Shown here: in pieces, positions 54,721-64,000 of the stretch
Layout: every line of letters begins with the position of its first letter
How positions within the stretch are numbered: the stretch's first letter is position 1
Assembly (NCBI RefSeq): GCF_947172395.1
Contig: NC_069084.1
Coordinates: 3,473,107 to 3,537,106, forward strand
Origin: Bicyclus anynana
Taxonomy: Eukaryota > Arthropoda > Insecta > Lepidoptera > Nymphalidae
DNA length: 64,000 nucleotides
Direction: 5' to 3'
Made by a program: the position numbers and the translations under genes
The notes under the pieces: generated by a model
What the model saw: only the letters and a program-made list of their open reading frames with translations
The model's database searches: none
What the model was told of the DNA's origin: nothing

Positions 54721-56199
54721 TATGAAGCATCGTATATCCAGTCGCCTGAAGCATAGACTAGCAAACTTTCAACCTTCATAAAATTAAGTGTATACAATAA
54801 GTGCAGGCTCTCAGTCCATAGTATATTATTATATCACTATGTTATATAAACATTAAAATATAACTTTGATATAATATCACAAAGCAAACTATATAATTTT
54901 CAAAACCGTGTTTTTGATTCTTAATTATATTTTTAAAAAATATTTAATCTTTAACACTTTTTTATCTTTTACACATGTCCCGCATTATTTGCTGTATATC
55001 CATTGTTGGGGTCCGTACTCTTTCATTTGTTCAACGTGATTAGGAATGAAGATAATCTAGACCTTTGGTTTGGACTTAAGTCAGAGGTTCCCAAAGTAAC
55101 GGATTATATAACGTAATATATGTATCGTAAATTTGACTTATTTAGTTATAATTATATTTCTCTTTCTTTGAATAAAAAGGAATTGTAACAAAGGAAGGAA
55201 AATAGAAATAAAAGTAACCGTTTTAATGTTCTTTTCCAACTTCCAATATAAATGCCACAGTATTTATTTTATTTAGCACAAGAGTTGTTCACAAACCTAC
55301 TATTTACTTAGAAGAATTTAAAAAGGAATAGATTATTATTTTTATAAAATGGAAAAGATACAAATTAAAAAAAAAGCACCATGCTAAGTGATTGTCACTT
55401 TGATAGTTCTATTAAGTGATTAAATGACATTTGGTTTTTTGAAAATAGGTCTTTTGAAAAATCTTTGATTTTTTTAAATTGTGAATGTTATTGTATTGTT
55501 TTTTCACGGGGAGGCTCATGAATAACAACAACTCTCTTCTTGGTCGCATTCTTCATTACTGAATGTCGTGTTCGCATTGCAACAACAACAACATGAGAGG
55601 AGTAAACTATTCGTTGTTTACTTATTTGTTTATCATCTCTTTGAAGAAATACAAACTTCATATTTGATAGATTGCACAGATTCCAAGTGCGTGGCAGAAA
55701 GTGGCAGTAAAGTGTACGGTTAGAACGTTTTATTACAAAACTACCAATAGCGATTTATTGTATATCACATTAATTAAAAAAGTAAAATTGAGTTTGGGAA
55801 GCGCTGACATAACCTTTTCCCTTTATAAATTGACGAGATTATATCAGACCTTATTATGTTTTGTTTTCCTTTCTAATTTGCGTGCACTGTATGGTTACCC
55901 AAGCCTATTGTTCTTGAAATTTTTGGGAATTTTTGCCCAACATAACCTAACCTGCCCCTCTTTTATTGATATTAAAACAATGGAATAAAATTCAAATTAT
56001 ATTTTACTGGCACTGATATTATTGTCTTATACATAGACTGGTTACTATTTAAACAATAGGATTTTAATTGTATTAAAAATTTAAATTTGTTTATTTTAAA
56101 TTCTACCTACGTAATGTTATTAATTATTTGGTACGTTAAGTTTGTCTTCTATGCGTTTTTATGTTTAGCAATTAATTATATTAAAAGTTTCCCTACCAA
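54721..56199. other. No gene recognised
   Basis: AT-rich; a 95-codon frame at 55701-55988 is not recognised. ACAACAACTCTCTTCTTGGT then CGCATTCTTCATTACTG near 55530 resembles a lepidopteran repeat end, unassigned. Confidence 0.4.
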
Positions 56200-56330
56200 A
56201 ACTTTTTAGGGTGGGGGGGGGGGGGGGGTTAGAATGAGACATGGAATTTTGTATAAAAGTCCTAATTTACAGGGACAGGGGTTTACGACGCAGACAAAGT
56301 TGTGGACCCCTGTTAATATATTATTATAGC
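56200..56330 (-). mobile_element. TE-D1-like fragment with 16-G homopolymer
   Basis: The minus strand reads CACAACTTTGTCTGCGTCGT then AAACCCCTGTCCC, like TE-D1 past its start, and continues to a run of 16 C (16 G at 56213-56228 on the plus strand). Assignment is tentative. Confidence 0.45.
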
Positions 56331-58190
56331 TATAACAAACATTACCATTTTTCATTTAAGCAAACTTTTTATTAGCAAAAGCTGAAAACATTTAGTTTTC
56401 TAATAAAACATACAAATGAAGCTACTGTTACTGCCCGTAAATTTGATATCAGATACGGTTGTTACATATTTGTATTAAATTCTGACTGGTTTATGGATAA
56501 AGGCTTTTGCATTAGGCATTAGCCAACTTTGGATGTGACGTCATAGCCAGCAATAGGCTCTCCACCGAGATCTGCTTGGCAGCTAAGCAGTGAACGAGGA
56601 CAAAGCTATGCTATAAAAACAAAAGTTTTCACAGATGCTATTAAAATGATAAAAAGTTATCATCCAGACTGTAACCTATCTTTACGAAATTTCATCCATC
56701 TTCGACCAGATCCAGTTGGACTTAGAAACATCGTTCCATCTATTCATGCATCCATCCATTCACTTTTACATAATATTAATAATTTAGTAGGGTCACAGAT
56801 TAAGAATAATAGGCAGATGGAGCGCACGGAACACGACGGTGTCGTAGCCGCTCCAAATACAAAATTCGATAACGAATACATTCTCGAGTCAGTACGGCAC
56901 GAAGCGTCGCATCAATAACTTTCTTATGTTTTTAAATATTTTAAAAACTTTTTACTAAAACTAAAGAAATAAGATGGCAGTCTTTTTTATTAGTTAATTA
57001 TTGATTATTATATTAATTGAAGTAATTGTTGTTAGTGTTAAATTTTGAAATACAAATTTATGGAAAAATTTTGTCTAAGTAGGTATAAGTGTCAAGTTAT
57101 AGTTATATGTTAAGGAGACGCGTGACGTTTGTTTTTTTTGGGTTTCACCGCCTTCACTTCGCTGCTTGTCAAAACTCATTCTGTATGATCTTTACTCTGT
57201 GAGTAGGGTAAATAATTAAATGAAAAGCGGGTGGTCATGTATATAGGGTACAAGATAAGCAAAACTTCTATTTAACCTCCTTTTGGAACGCAGTGAACTT
57301 TAGAATCAACCCATTTCTTGCGGGCACGCCTAATTAGCGACGCGGTTTATACAATATTATTACTGTACGGTTGACAAAAAACATTTTTTTTTTTCCAACT
57401 GAATTCAAAAACACAACAATAGAAAGTTCTCCGTTGTTCTTGGTGCAAGTTTTTTGTTTTTATTTAAGTCAGATTCAAAACCTCGTCAACGTTGTTTTTA
57501 ATTAGTGCTATACTATGAGTGCTATTTAATTAAGCAGATAGGATCATGGGTTTATACTTCGAGGTCTTAAAAGAAAAATAATTCACATTGTGTCTAAATA
57601 CCAATAAAATATGTTATCTGCATTCTAACTTATTTAAATTTTTGTACATATTTGTGTTACTATTGTAGGGATAAATCATTTTATTAGAAATTAATTTTAT
57701 CAGAAATAAATTAAAAATTAGATATTTTAAATCTTCAAAATGATTTTTTGCGAAAGCTGCCGTTTTCTTTGTGTAAAAATTTTAATGTCTGTTTATTGGT
57801 GTCGAAAATGTTCATCTGATTGTGATGAAATTCTGATGATTGTACATAATTATAAACGGGATAGTTATCGAATTCTTGACCACTTTATATTATACAATTT
57901 ATGTATAACAATGGTTTGTTATCTAACTATTAGAAGTAGTTATATTTTTGACTTATACTTTTATTTACGTTTACGATAACTAGTAGTACATATAGGTAAC
58001 TTGAGAAAAACAATTTATACGATCGGACAATAATCTTTTCAATATAAAAATGGAACTGACTTGAAAAACGTGTTTCAGTTTTCAAAGAGGTATTAACTAA
58101 ACCGATTGTCATGAAACTGAAATGGGGCCGATCTGGAAGTATAGATACTCTTTAAAAAAAATATTTTTCTTAATCTTTAAGTAAGAACTA
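56331..58190. other. No gene confirmed
   Basis: A 90-codon frame (56646-56918) has a soluble-protein-like composition (NLVGSQIKNNRQMERTEHDG) but no recognised homology, splice context or Kozak support. The 79-codon frame at 57740-57979 is Cys-rich and also unrecognised. The rest is AT-rich. Confidence 0.35.
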
Positions 58191-58330
58191 ATATACAAAG
58201 CTGAAGAGTTTGTTTGATTGAACGCGCTTATCTTAGGAACTACTGGTCCGATTTGAAAAATTCTTTCAGTGTTAGATAGCCCATTCATCGAGGAAGGCTC
58301 TATATTATCCCCGTACTCCTACGGGTACCC
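58191..58330 (-). mobile_element. TE-D2 3' part
   Basis: The minus strand has ACCCGTAGGAGTACGGGGAT, GCCTTCCTCGATGAATGGGC, TCGGACCAGTAGTTCCTAAG and an end near TGTATATTAGT. Confidence 0.85.
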
Positions 58331-58742
58331 CCCGTACTCCACTAGTTGGTTAATAAATGACGAAGTAATGAGGTAACAAACATATAAAAAACATACGCGT
58401 CCAATTGAGAACCTCCTCCTTTTCTGAAGTTGGTGAAAAATGTAATAGGTCGGACAAATCCTTTGTATTACATGCATTATTCTTCCTAATAATAAATGAA
58501 TTTGTTTATGTATTGGCTCAAGCACAGGAGATCCCCTAGGAAATAACGGGGATGTGAAACAGGACACGTACCGGGAATTTTGGCTAAAGCCAGTTAAAAC
58601 GTGATCTTCCGTACACCGCACCTTGTTTCTAAGCGTTGCATATTTTACCAAACAATTTAGAAAGCCGAAAATTGAGGCAAGAGAAGTAAAATCTCATTAT
58701 TTTATAATTATTTTGTTTTACTGGAACCTAACTACTTTATAC
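58331..58742. other. No gene; short repeat block
   Basis: AACATACGCGTCCAATTGAG with CCTCCTCCTTTTCTGAAG (58388-58428) is the same block as near 54118 and 5162. The 110-codon minus frame (58319-58651) starts in it and is not recognised. Confidence 0.45.
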
Positions 58743-58885
58743 ATTAGCTGACGCCGCGCGATTTCACCCGCGTGGTTCTGGTTCCCGTAGGAGTACAGGG
58801 ATAATATATAGCCTTTAGCCTTCCTCGATAAATGGACTATCTAACACTGAAAGAATTTTTCAAATCTTTCAGCGTTAGATTTACT
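58743..58885 (+). mobile_element. TE-D2 5' part
   Basis: TAGCTGACGCCGCGCGATTT through CTTCCTCGATAAATGGACTA and GAATTTTTCAAATC. Its 3' half is replaced by an echo of TTTCAGCGTTAGAT, possibly an inverted copy of AACACTGAAAGAA. Confidence 0.85.
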
Positions 58886-58967
58886 TGTAAATAGCTATAG
58901 TATTATGTTAAATATTTCACTTACCATAAGTTTTTACGATTTGAGCGATTTTCGAATCTTTTTTTTT

Positions 58968-59305
58968 GACGGACTCCGTGGCGCAGTGGTATGCGCGGTG
59001 GATTTACAAAACGGAGGTCCTGGGTTCGATCCCCGGCTGGGCAAATTGAGATTTTCTTAATTTGTCCAGGTCTGGCTGGTGGGAGGCTTCGGCCGTGGCT
59101 ATCACCACCCTACCGGCAAAAGACGTACCGCCAAGCGATTTAGCGTTCCGATACGATGCCGTGTAGAAACCGAAAGGGGTGTGGATTTTCATCCTCCTCC
59201 TACCAAGTTAGTCCGCTTCCATATTAGACTGCATCATCACTTACCATCAGGTGAGATTGTAGTCAAGGGCTAACTTGTAAAGAATAAAAAAATTAAAAAA
59301 AAAAA
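58968..59305 (+). mobile_element. SINE-A copy 14, full length
   Basis: GACGGACTCCGTGGCGCAGT, TGCGCGGTGGATTTACAAAA, GGTTCGATCCC B box, full body and a long A-rich tail with AATT interruptions. One of the best-preserved copies. Confidence 0.95.
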
Positions 59306-59334
59306 TTGGAAATATATTCCCCACTTTAATTCTT

Positions 59335-59521
59335 CACAATTTTGAAAAAGGCTTAACTGATTTTCATGAAACCAACCATTAGCAAAACTAAGACCCATCG
59401 TTAAAAATGCAGCTTTCAAATAAAAAAACGCGCATCCAAATCGGTTCACCCGTTGAAGTGCAGACAGACACGTACTTAACTCAAACTAATAACAGCCCTT
59501 TTTATACGTCGGGATTTAAAA
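59335..59521 (+). mobile_element. Repeat E copy 2
   Basis: AACTGATTTTCATGAAACC, ATCGGTTCACCCGTTGAAGT, and the ending CCTTTTTATACGTCGGG then ATTTAAAAA. Same order as the copy at 7730-8106. Confidence 0.6.
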
Positions 59522-59863
59522 AGAAAAGAATTATATGTAATTGATTGATATTAGAAATGTGTATGGAGAGAAATATTAATATATTCGATATTACCTATTC
59601 AGCTCTTATGTCTTTGTAGATTTATGTTTTATTCAAAGGTACAGAGGACCCACCCAATTAATCACTGCCTCGTGTTTTTCACATACGTGTCTAATGCTGG
59701 GGACACACTCATTTCTTATCCATACATAAATTACATATAGATACATAACATTGTATGTCTGTATCTCTGTGATTTCAAAATAACCGTATTTTCTCAAGTG
59801 CATGTTTTATACGTTACTGAAACACAACAAAACTTTCAAAACAATTTTATTATCTCTGTATTA
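59522..59863. other. No gene recognised
   Basis: AT-rich, nothing identified. Confidence 0.4.
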
Positions 59864-59965
59864 ATCCAGGCTAAAATTTATCTCCATTCCAAATTTTAGT
59901 ACTTTATGGGTGAAAAATCCATCACATTCTTACAAACTTTCTTGTTTAGAATATTAGTAGGATTT
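59864..59965 (+). mobile_element. TE-D1 3' fragment
   Basis: TTAATCCAGGCTAAAATTTA, CCATTCCAAATTTTAG and ACTTTCTTGTTTAGAATATT then AGTAGG. Diverged. Confidence 0.65.
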
Positions 59966-59973
59966 TCTTTGTT

Positions 59974-60112
59974 ATTTACAAGTTATTCCTTGATTACAAT
60001 CTCACTTGATGGTAAGTTATGGTGCAATCTAAAATGGAAGCGGGCTAACTAGTTTGGTGGAGGATGAAAATCCACACCCCTTTCGTTTTCTACACGACAC
60101 CGTTACGTTTAT
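59974..60112 (-). mobile_element. SINE-A copy 15, 3' half
   Basis: Minus-strand SINE-A from TGTCGTGTAGAAAACGAAAG to its tail. The upstream half is missing. Confidence 0.85.
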
Positions 60113-60699
60113 CATTTAACTTTCTCTTGGTGTGACCAAAGCATTCGAATAATCAATCTGGTCGCATTTACGACTTCTCGAATAGCGAAGAAGTATGTAT
60201 AAATTGAACATATCGCGATTTGAATAAGGGACTAAGTATATTATAGTACTTACGATATTCGAGCGATAAATTGATTTTCTTTTGAGGTTCAACTTACAAA
60301 GAAATACACGAAGAAATCCTTTTTATTTTTTTTGAATGTCAATAAAGTTTTCCAAGAAGTCTCAAATGGCATCGTTCTTTTCCATCTTCAGATAAGTTAA
60401 TTACATTTTCCGACTAAATCGGTAGTCTAGAATGTAAACGAAATACAGAACAAATTCTGTTTCTCACTTTGTTTATGGAGAAAAACAGTAAGAAGTTAAT
60501 ATAAAAACCTACTGACTACTACTGATAGCATTTTGTAGTAAGTACATATCTCAATAATACCTATTACTTAAAAAAAAATATAGTGCGAGAGCATGTAACA
60601 AGGTTAAAGTAAGTAGCAGTATATGCTACACCAAATTGATCACATTAGGTACAGCCACACCTTTAATTGATGGATTTGATAGGCATGAGTTGGAGTTTT
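60113..60699. other. No gene recognised
   Basis: AT-rich, nothing identified. Confidence 0.4.
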
Positions 60700-60905
60700 G
60701 TTATTTTTATTTTTTACAAGTTACCCCTTGACTACAATCTCATCTGATGGTAAGCTTCTTGGAAGCGAGCTGACTTGTTATGAGTAGGATGAAAGTCCAT
60801 ACCTTTCGGTATCTACACGATAGCTTTATACAGTTTGCAGTTAGCATGCATTGGATCGCTGAGCCTCAAACTCATTGGCGGACTTTCTTTAAAGCCTCGA
60901 CCGTC
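60700..60905 (-). mobile_element. SINE-A copy 16, decayed
   Basis: Minus-strand 3' block (AGATGAGATTGTAGTCAAGG) is clear. The middle (CGTGTAGATACCGAAAGG) is recognisable with deletions, and the region beyond 60830 is only weakly similar. Confidence 0.75.
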
Positions 60906-61072
60906 GCCGGAAGACAAACTATTACTTATTTTAACGGTTTCTACTAGTCTTTCGGTATTTTACAGAATATATTTTGAAGACTGTGCCGCAAGAGCTATTT
61001 GAGATCATACCATCACTATATTTTCACCGTCGTACTGCATGACACCAAATAGGTTTTCATTTTTGTGGTTTT

Positions 61073-61345
61073 GACGGCCTCCGTGGCGCAGTGGTGTGCG
61101 TGGTGGATTTACAAGACGGAGGTCCTGGGTTCAATCCCCAGCTGGGCTGATTGAACTTTTCTTAATTGGTTCAGGTCTGGCTGGTGGGAGGCTTTGGCTG
61201 TGTTAGTTACCACCCTACCGACAACGACGTACCGCCAAGCGATTTAGCATTCCGGCACGATGTCCTGTAGAATCTTAGATTGCATTGACACTTACCATCA
61301 GGTGAGATTGTAATCAAGGGCTAACTTGTAAAGAATAAAAAAAAA
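61073..61345 (+). mobile_element. SINE-A copy 17, internally deleted
   Basis: Intact head (GACGGCCTCCGTGGCGCAGT, B box GGTTCAATCCC with one change). It lacks the block between CCTGTAGAA and TCTTAGATTGCA and ends in an A-rich tail. Confidence 0.94.
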
Positions 61346-62088
61346 TGTACACAAACTGATGATGATAGTGATGAATATGTATGTATGTATTAGCCAAGCG
61401 CCCATTAATGTCCCACCTACACTTACATGCATAGTCAAAAAAATTCAGTTTCTTTAAAATTACGACCATCTAACCGTCACTCGCTCTTCGTCTATTGCAA
61501 ACCTCAGCGGCGGACTTAAAAAGAAAACAATAACTAGAAAATTCAAGAATATTCCGAATAGTTTCCAGAAATTCGTTGGGATGATTTTTCTTCGTTTTAT
61601 GCACTGGTTTGAGTCTGTGTGAAATTCCCCGAAGTGATATGGACATCTGCGCACATTAATAAAAGCTTGACAGGTTACAGAAGGCAAAGAGTAGCTTGTA
61701 GTGTTTAAAATTTTGAATATTACTGGTTTTTTTGGCAGTTGAAATGTATAGTTTATGTTGAAAATATGTGATTTGTAACATTTTTAATGAACTAATTAGT
61801 AGGTAGGTACTTTAGTTAGTTTGTTATGTTGGTATAGATTTAGTCTTGATAATAATTTGTGGCATAACGTAGAGGATAGGATACACTATTTTCATTTTAT
61901 TTCATTCTTTATAATACAAGATATTTGCTACGAACAAGAATATATTATAAAGAAATAAATATTCTAGTAGATAATAAGAGGAACCTCATATAATTTTCAT
62001 TAGCTTACTTGTATGTTTTTTACACAACCGAGTCCTTGTTACAATTAAAACAAAAAAAAATTACTAGCATAATATTTTTTAACGTCTT
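61346..62088. other. No gene recognised
   Basis: A short (TATG)n tract at 61376-61389. The minus frame 61460-61687 is not recognised. Confidence 0.45.
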
Positions 62089-62358
62089 AGAGTCTCCTCT
62101 CAGAATGAGAGGGGTTAGGCCAATAGTCCACCACGCTGGCCCAAAGCAGATTGGCAGACTTTACACACGCTGAGAATTAAGAAAATTCTCTGGTATGCAG
62201 GTTTTCTCACGATGTTTTTCCTTTACCGTTTGAGACACGTGATATTTAATTTCTTAAAATGCATACAACAAAAAAGTTGGGAGGTGCATGCCCTGGACCG
62301 GATTCGAACGCACACCCTCCGGACTGAGGCAGAGGTCATATCCACTGTGCTATCACAG
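62089..62358 (-). mobile_element. SINE-B copy 11, near full length
   Basis: The minus strand runs from GATAGCACAGTGGATATGAC and B box CGTTCGAATCC through CACGTGTCTCAAACGGTAAA to GAGAGGAGACTCTAAG. Confidence 0.92.
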
Positions 62359-64000
62359 CACAGTCTTTAACAGTTTATTTTACGTTTATTAATCGCTTGT
62401 TACCAAATTTTTTTTTTGTGTAATATTTGTTCAGACAAAAATTTAACAACAACCACTGCATAGTTTTCTCCAATGCTCCCGCAACGTGCGGTTTTTTTAC
62501 TGCATTTTATTACAACACAGATTCTTGTTCGAATTCAAATATTTCTGATGCTGAAGCATTGGTCAAGTCAGCATATTATTATAAGTAAGATACGTATACT
62601 GATATATTGTGCACACAGGCGTATAAAGCGGGGGCGGGTGGGCCGTGCCCACCCTAGAATACCCTACCCTAGAATGGTCCTATGCCCAATAATTCTGGGC
62701 TACCGATTTAAAATTCTATGATGGACGCCAAAATACAAAATATACAAAAAAAAGTCAATAAAATCTGTAGACCCTTTTCAGAGGCCAGGTACAAACATTG
62801 TAAACGAAATTTCTATATTAAGTGTCGACTCTGCTCAGTGGCATGTCTGGGGCCAGGCCCACCCTAGGAAATAATCCAAGATACGCCAATGATTGTGCAG
62901 TGTGTGAAGTTAGCATATTTTGAGAATGTATTACTGCTTAAGGTTAACAAAATATGCAATCAAAGTATGCAGTGAACTAAAATGTTTTATGTAAAATGGC
63001 AGAAAAATTTTAATTACAAATTCGTTAGCATTTAAAAATTTTTATCTGATAATTTCTATGTTCAAATAATATTATTATTGCTAATGCTTGCAATAATAAT
63101 ATTATTATTTCTAATGCTTGACAACTATCTGTCTTCGTCTATCCGTCCAACCCGCATCTGAGCAAGCAAACTCAAGAAAAAAATAAAACAATATCTTTTA
63201 ATTTTTTTCACTATAATAGTGAAGACAATTGCCGTTTAACTTTAAATAATTATATTCATTATTGCATAATGACGAGACGGTAAGTCCATTCAAAACAAAA
63301 TAAAGTTTTCGAAATTGGTCTGCTTTAACAGAAATACAGAAATAGGGGAGTCACCAAACCACTAAACTGTAGTAAATTAGTTGCGGAGTATTTTAGTTCA
63401 CTATAAACAACGCTGTTTATTTTAATGGAACTATTAATAAAAAACCATTTTACGTATTAGACGAGCTAATAAGGGAAATATTTAAGAAGATTTTAAAAAG
63501 CGTGTGTTTTTTCGTGTCGTTATCTCCTTTGATCTTTGGTAATGGGAATTTTATGTGATAATTTATATAGACATGCCTTGAATGCATCACGGGATTAAAG
63601 TAATTTGTTTTGAAAGTGCTGGGTAGAAATAGAAGTGACGAGTGCGTCAAATTAAAATATTTGAGTATTTGTCGCATTTAGTATTCTGTGGTAAAAGAAA
63701 TTAAAACTAGATTTGGTATTCAAAAATGTTTGCTATTTAAAAATAACACAAGATAATTTTCATTCACGCTGTTTTAATACATTTTATAAGTGTCATTAAA
63801 ATGTTAAAAAAATTAATTGCAAAATATGAATTTGAAACGTGAAGTGTTCTTGAATTATTATAAAACTTTTTATTCGCTTATTTTTTGTACTTCGTTGATT
63901 TCGATACAGATTTCAGTACATTTCGCACTGACGTAAATAGCATAGACAAGTCATTTCAAACAAAATTTTGGTCACGACGCTTTTTGACAGACGGGCGTAG
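62359..64000. other. No gene recognised
   Basis: A GGGCCGTGCCCACCCTAG block near 62641 recurs as GGCCAGGCCCACCCTAGG near 62850, possibly an old repeat. A 31-bp tandem duplication built on AATATTATTATT and CTAATGCTTG lies at about 63065-63120. Otherwise AT-rich. Confidence 0.45.

Noticed and set aside
56646..56918. 90-codon frame with protein-like composition
   Set aside because: No recognised family and no exon borders or promoter. Left as unsupported.

Overview
The window is AT-rich animal DNA that looks like a stretch of a lepidopteran genome, probably a butterfly. The organism call rests on the repeats: tRNA-headed SINEs with a GGCGCAGTGG A box and a GGTTCGATCCC B box, RTE-type LINE tails ending in (TGA)n, and short elements that start CTAGCGGACGCCCGCG or CTGACGCCGCGCGG and end in TATAATATTAGTATAGAT. 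I recognise all three from moth and butterfly genomes, but I could not search a database. No bacterial operon, rRNA, functional tRNA, CRISPR or viral gene is visible.

I find no convincing host protein-coding exon in 64 kb. Open frames are short, mostly fortuitous, or belong to dead transposons. The window is best read as intergenic or intronic sequence built from layers of mobile elements. Labels are mine: SINE-A (17 copies), SINE-B (11), SINE-C (1), RTE-type LINE 3' ends (5), CR1-like LINE 3' ends (4), jockey-like LINE 3' ends (4), TE-D1 and TE-D2 short elements (about 20), and several MITE or fold-back families.

Layout. 1-9.3 kb: fold-back element, two MITE families, many TE-D copies, SINE-A/B, and a 59-bp RTE insertion with a perfect target-site duplication (TSD). 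9.3-14.7 kb: repeat-poor except for a microsatellite-tailed element. 14.7-15.2 kb: an RTE copy with an inverted 5' half. 17.4-25.9 kb: LINE ends, SINEs, an internally deleted DDE transposon at 22.6-23.4 kb, and an RTE insertion with a (TGA)38 tail inside a CR1-like LINE. 25.9-35 kb: TE-D elements, one with a 413-bp (CCCTAC)-type array, plus SINEs and a jockey-like LINE. 35.0-36.3 kb: a MITE with long inverted ends. 37.7-38.3 kb: SINE-A nested in SINE-B. 38.8-39.8 kb: an RTE copy with an apparently copied filler. 40-64 kb: dispersed SINEs, TE-D dimers and minisatellites.

The genes do not work together as a pathway. The interest lies in readable insertion histories: nested insertions, perfect TSDs, twin priming, a probable templated filler, snap-back hairpins next to element tails, and non-autonomous DNA transposons. 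The only place resembling a host gene start is a TATA-box-like site near 36461 with a 40-codon frame and two GTGAGT donor-like sites; I hold it at low confidence.
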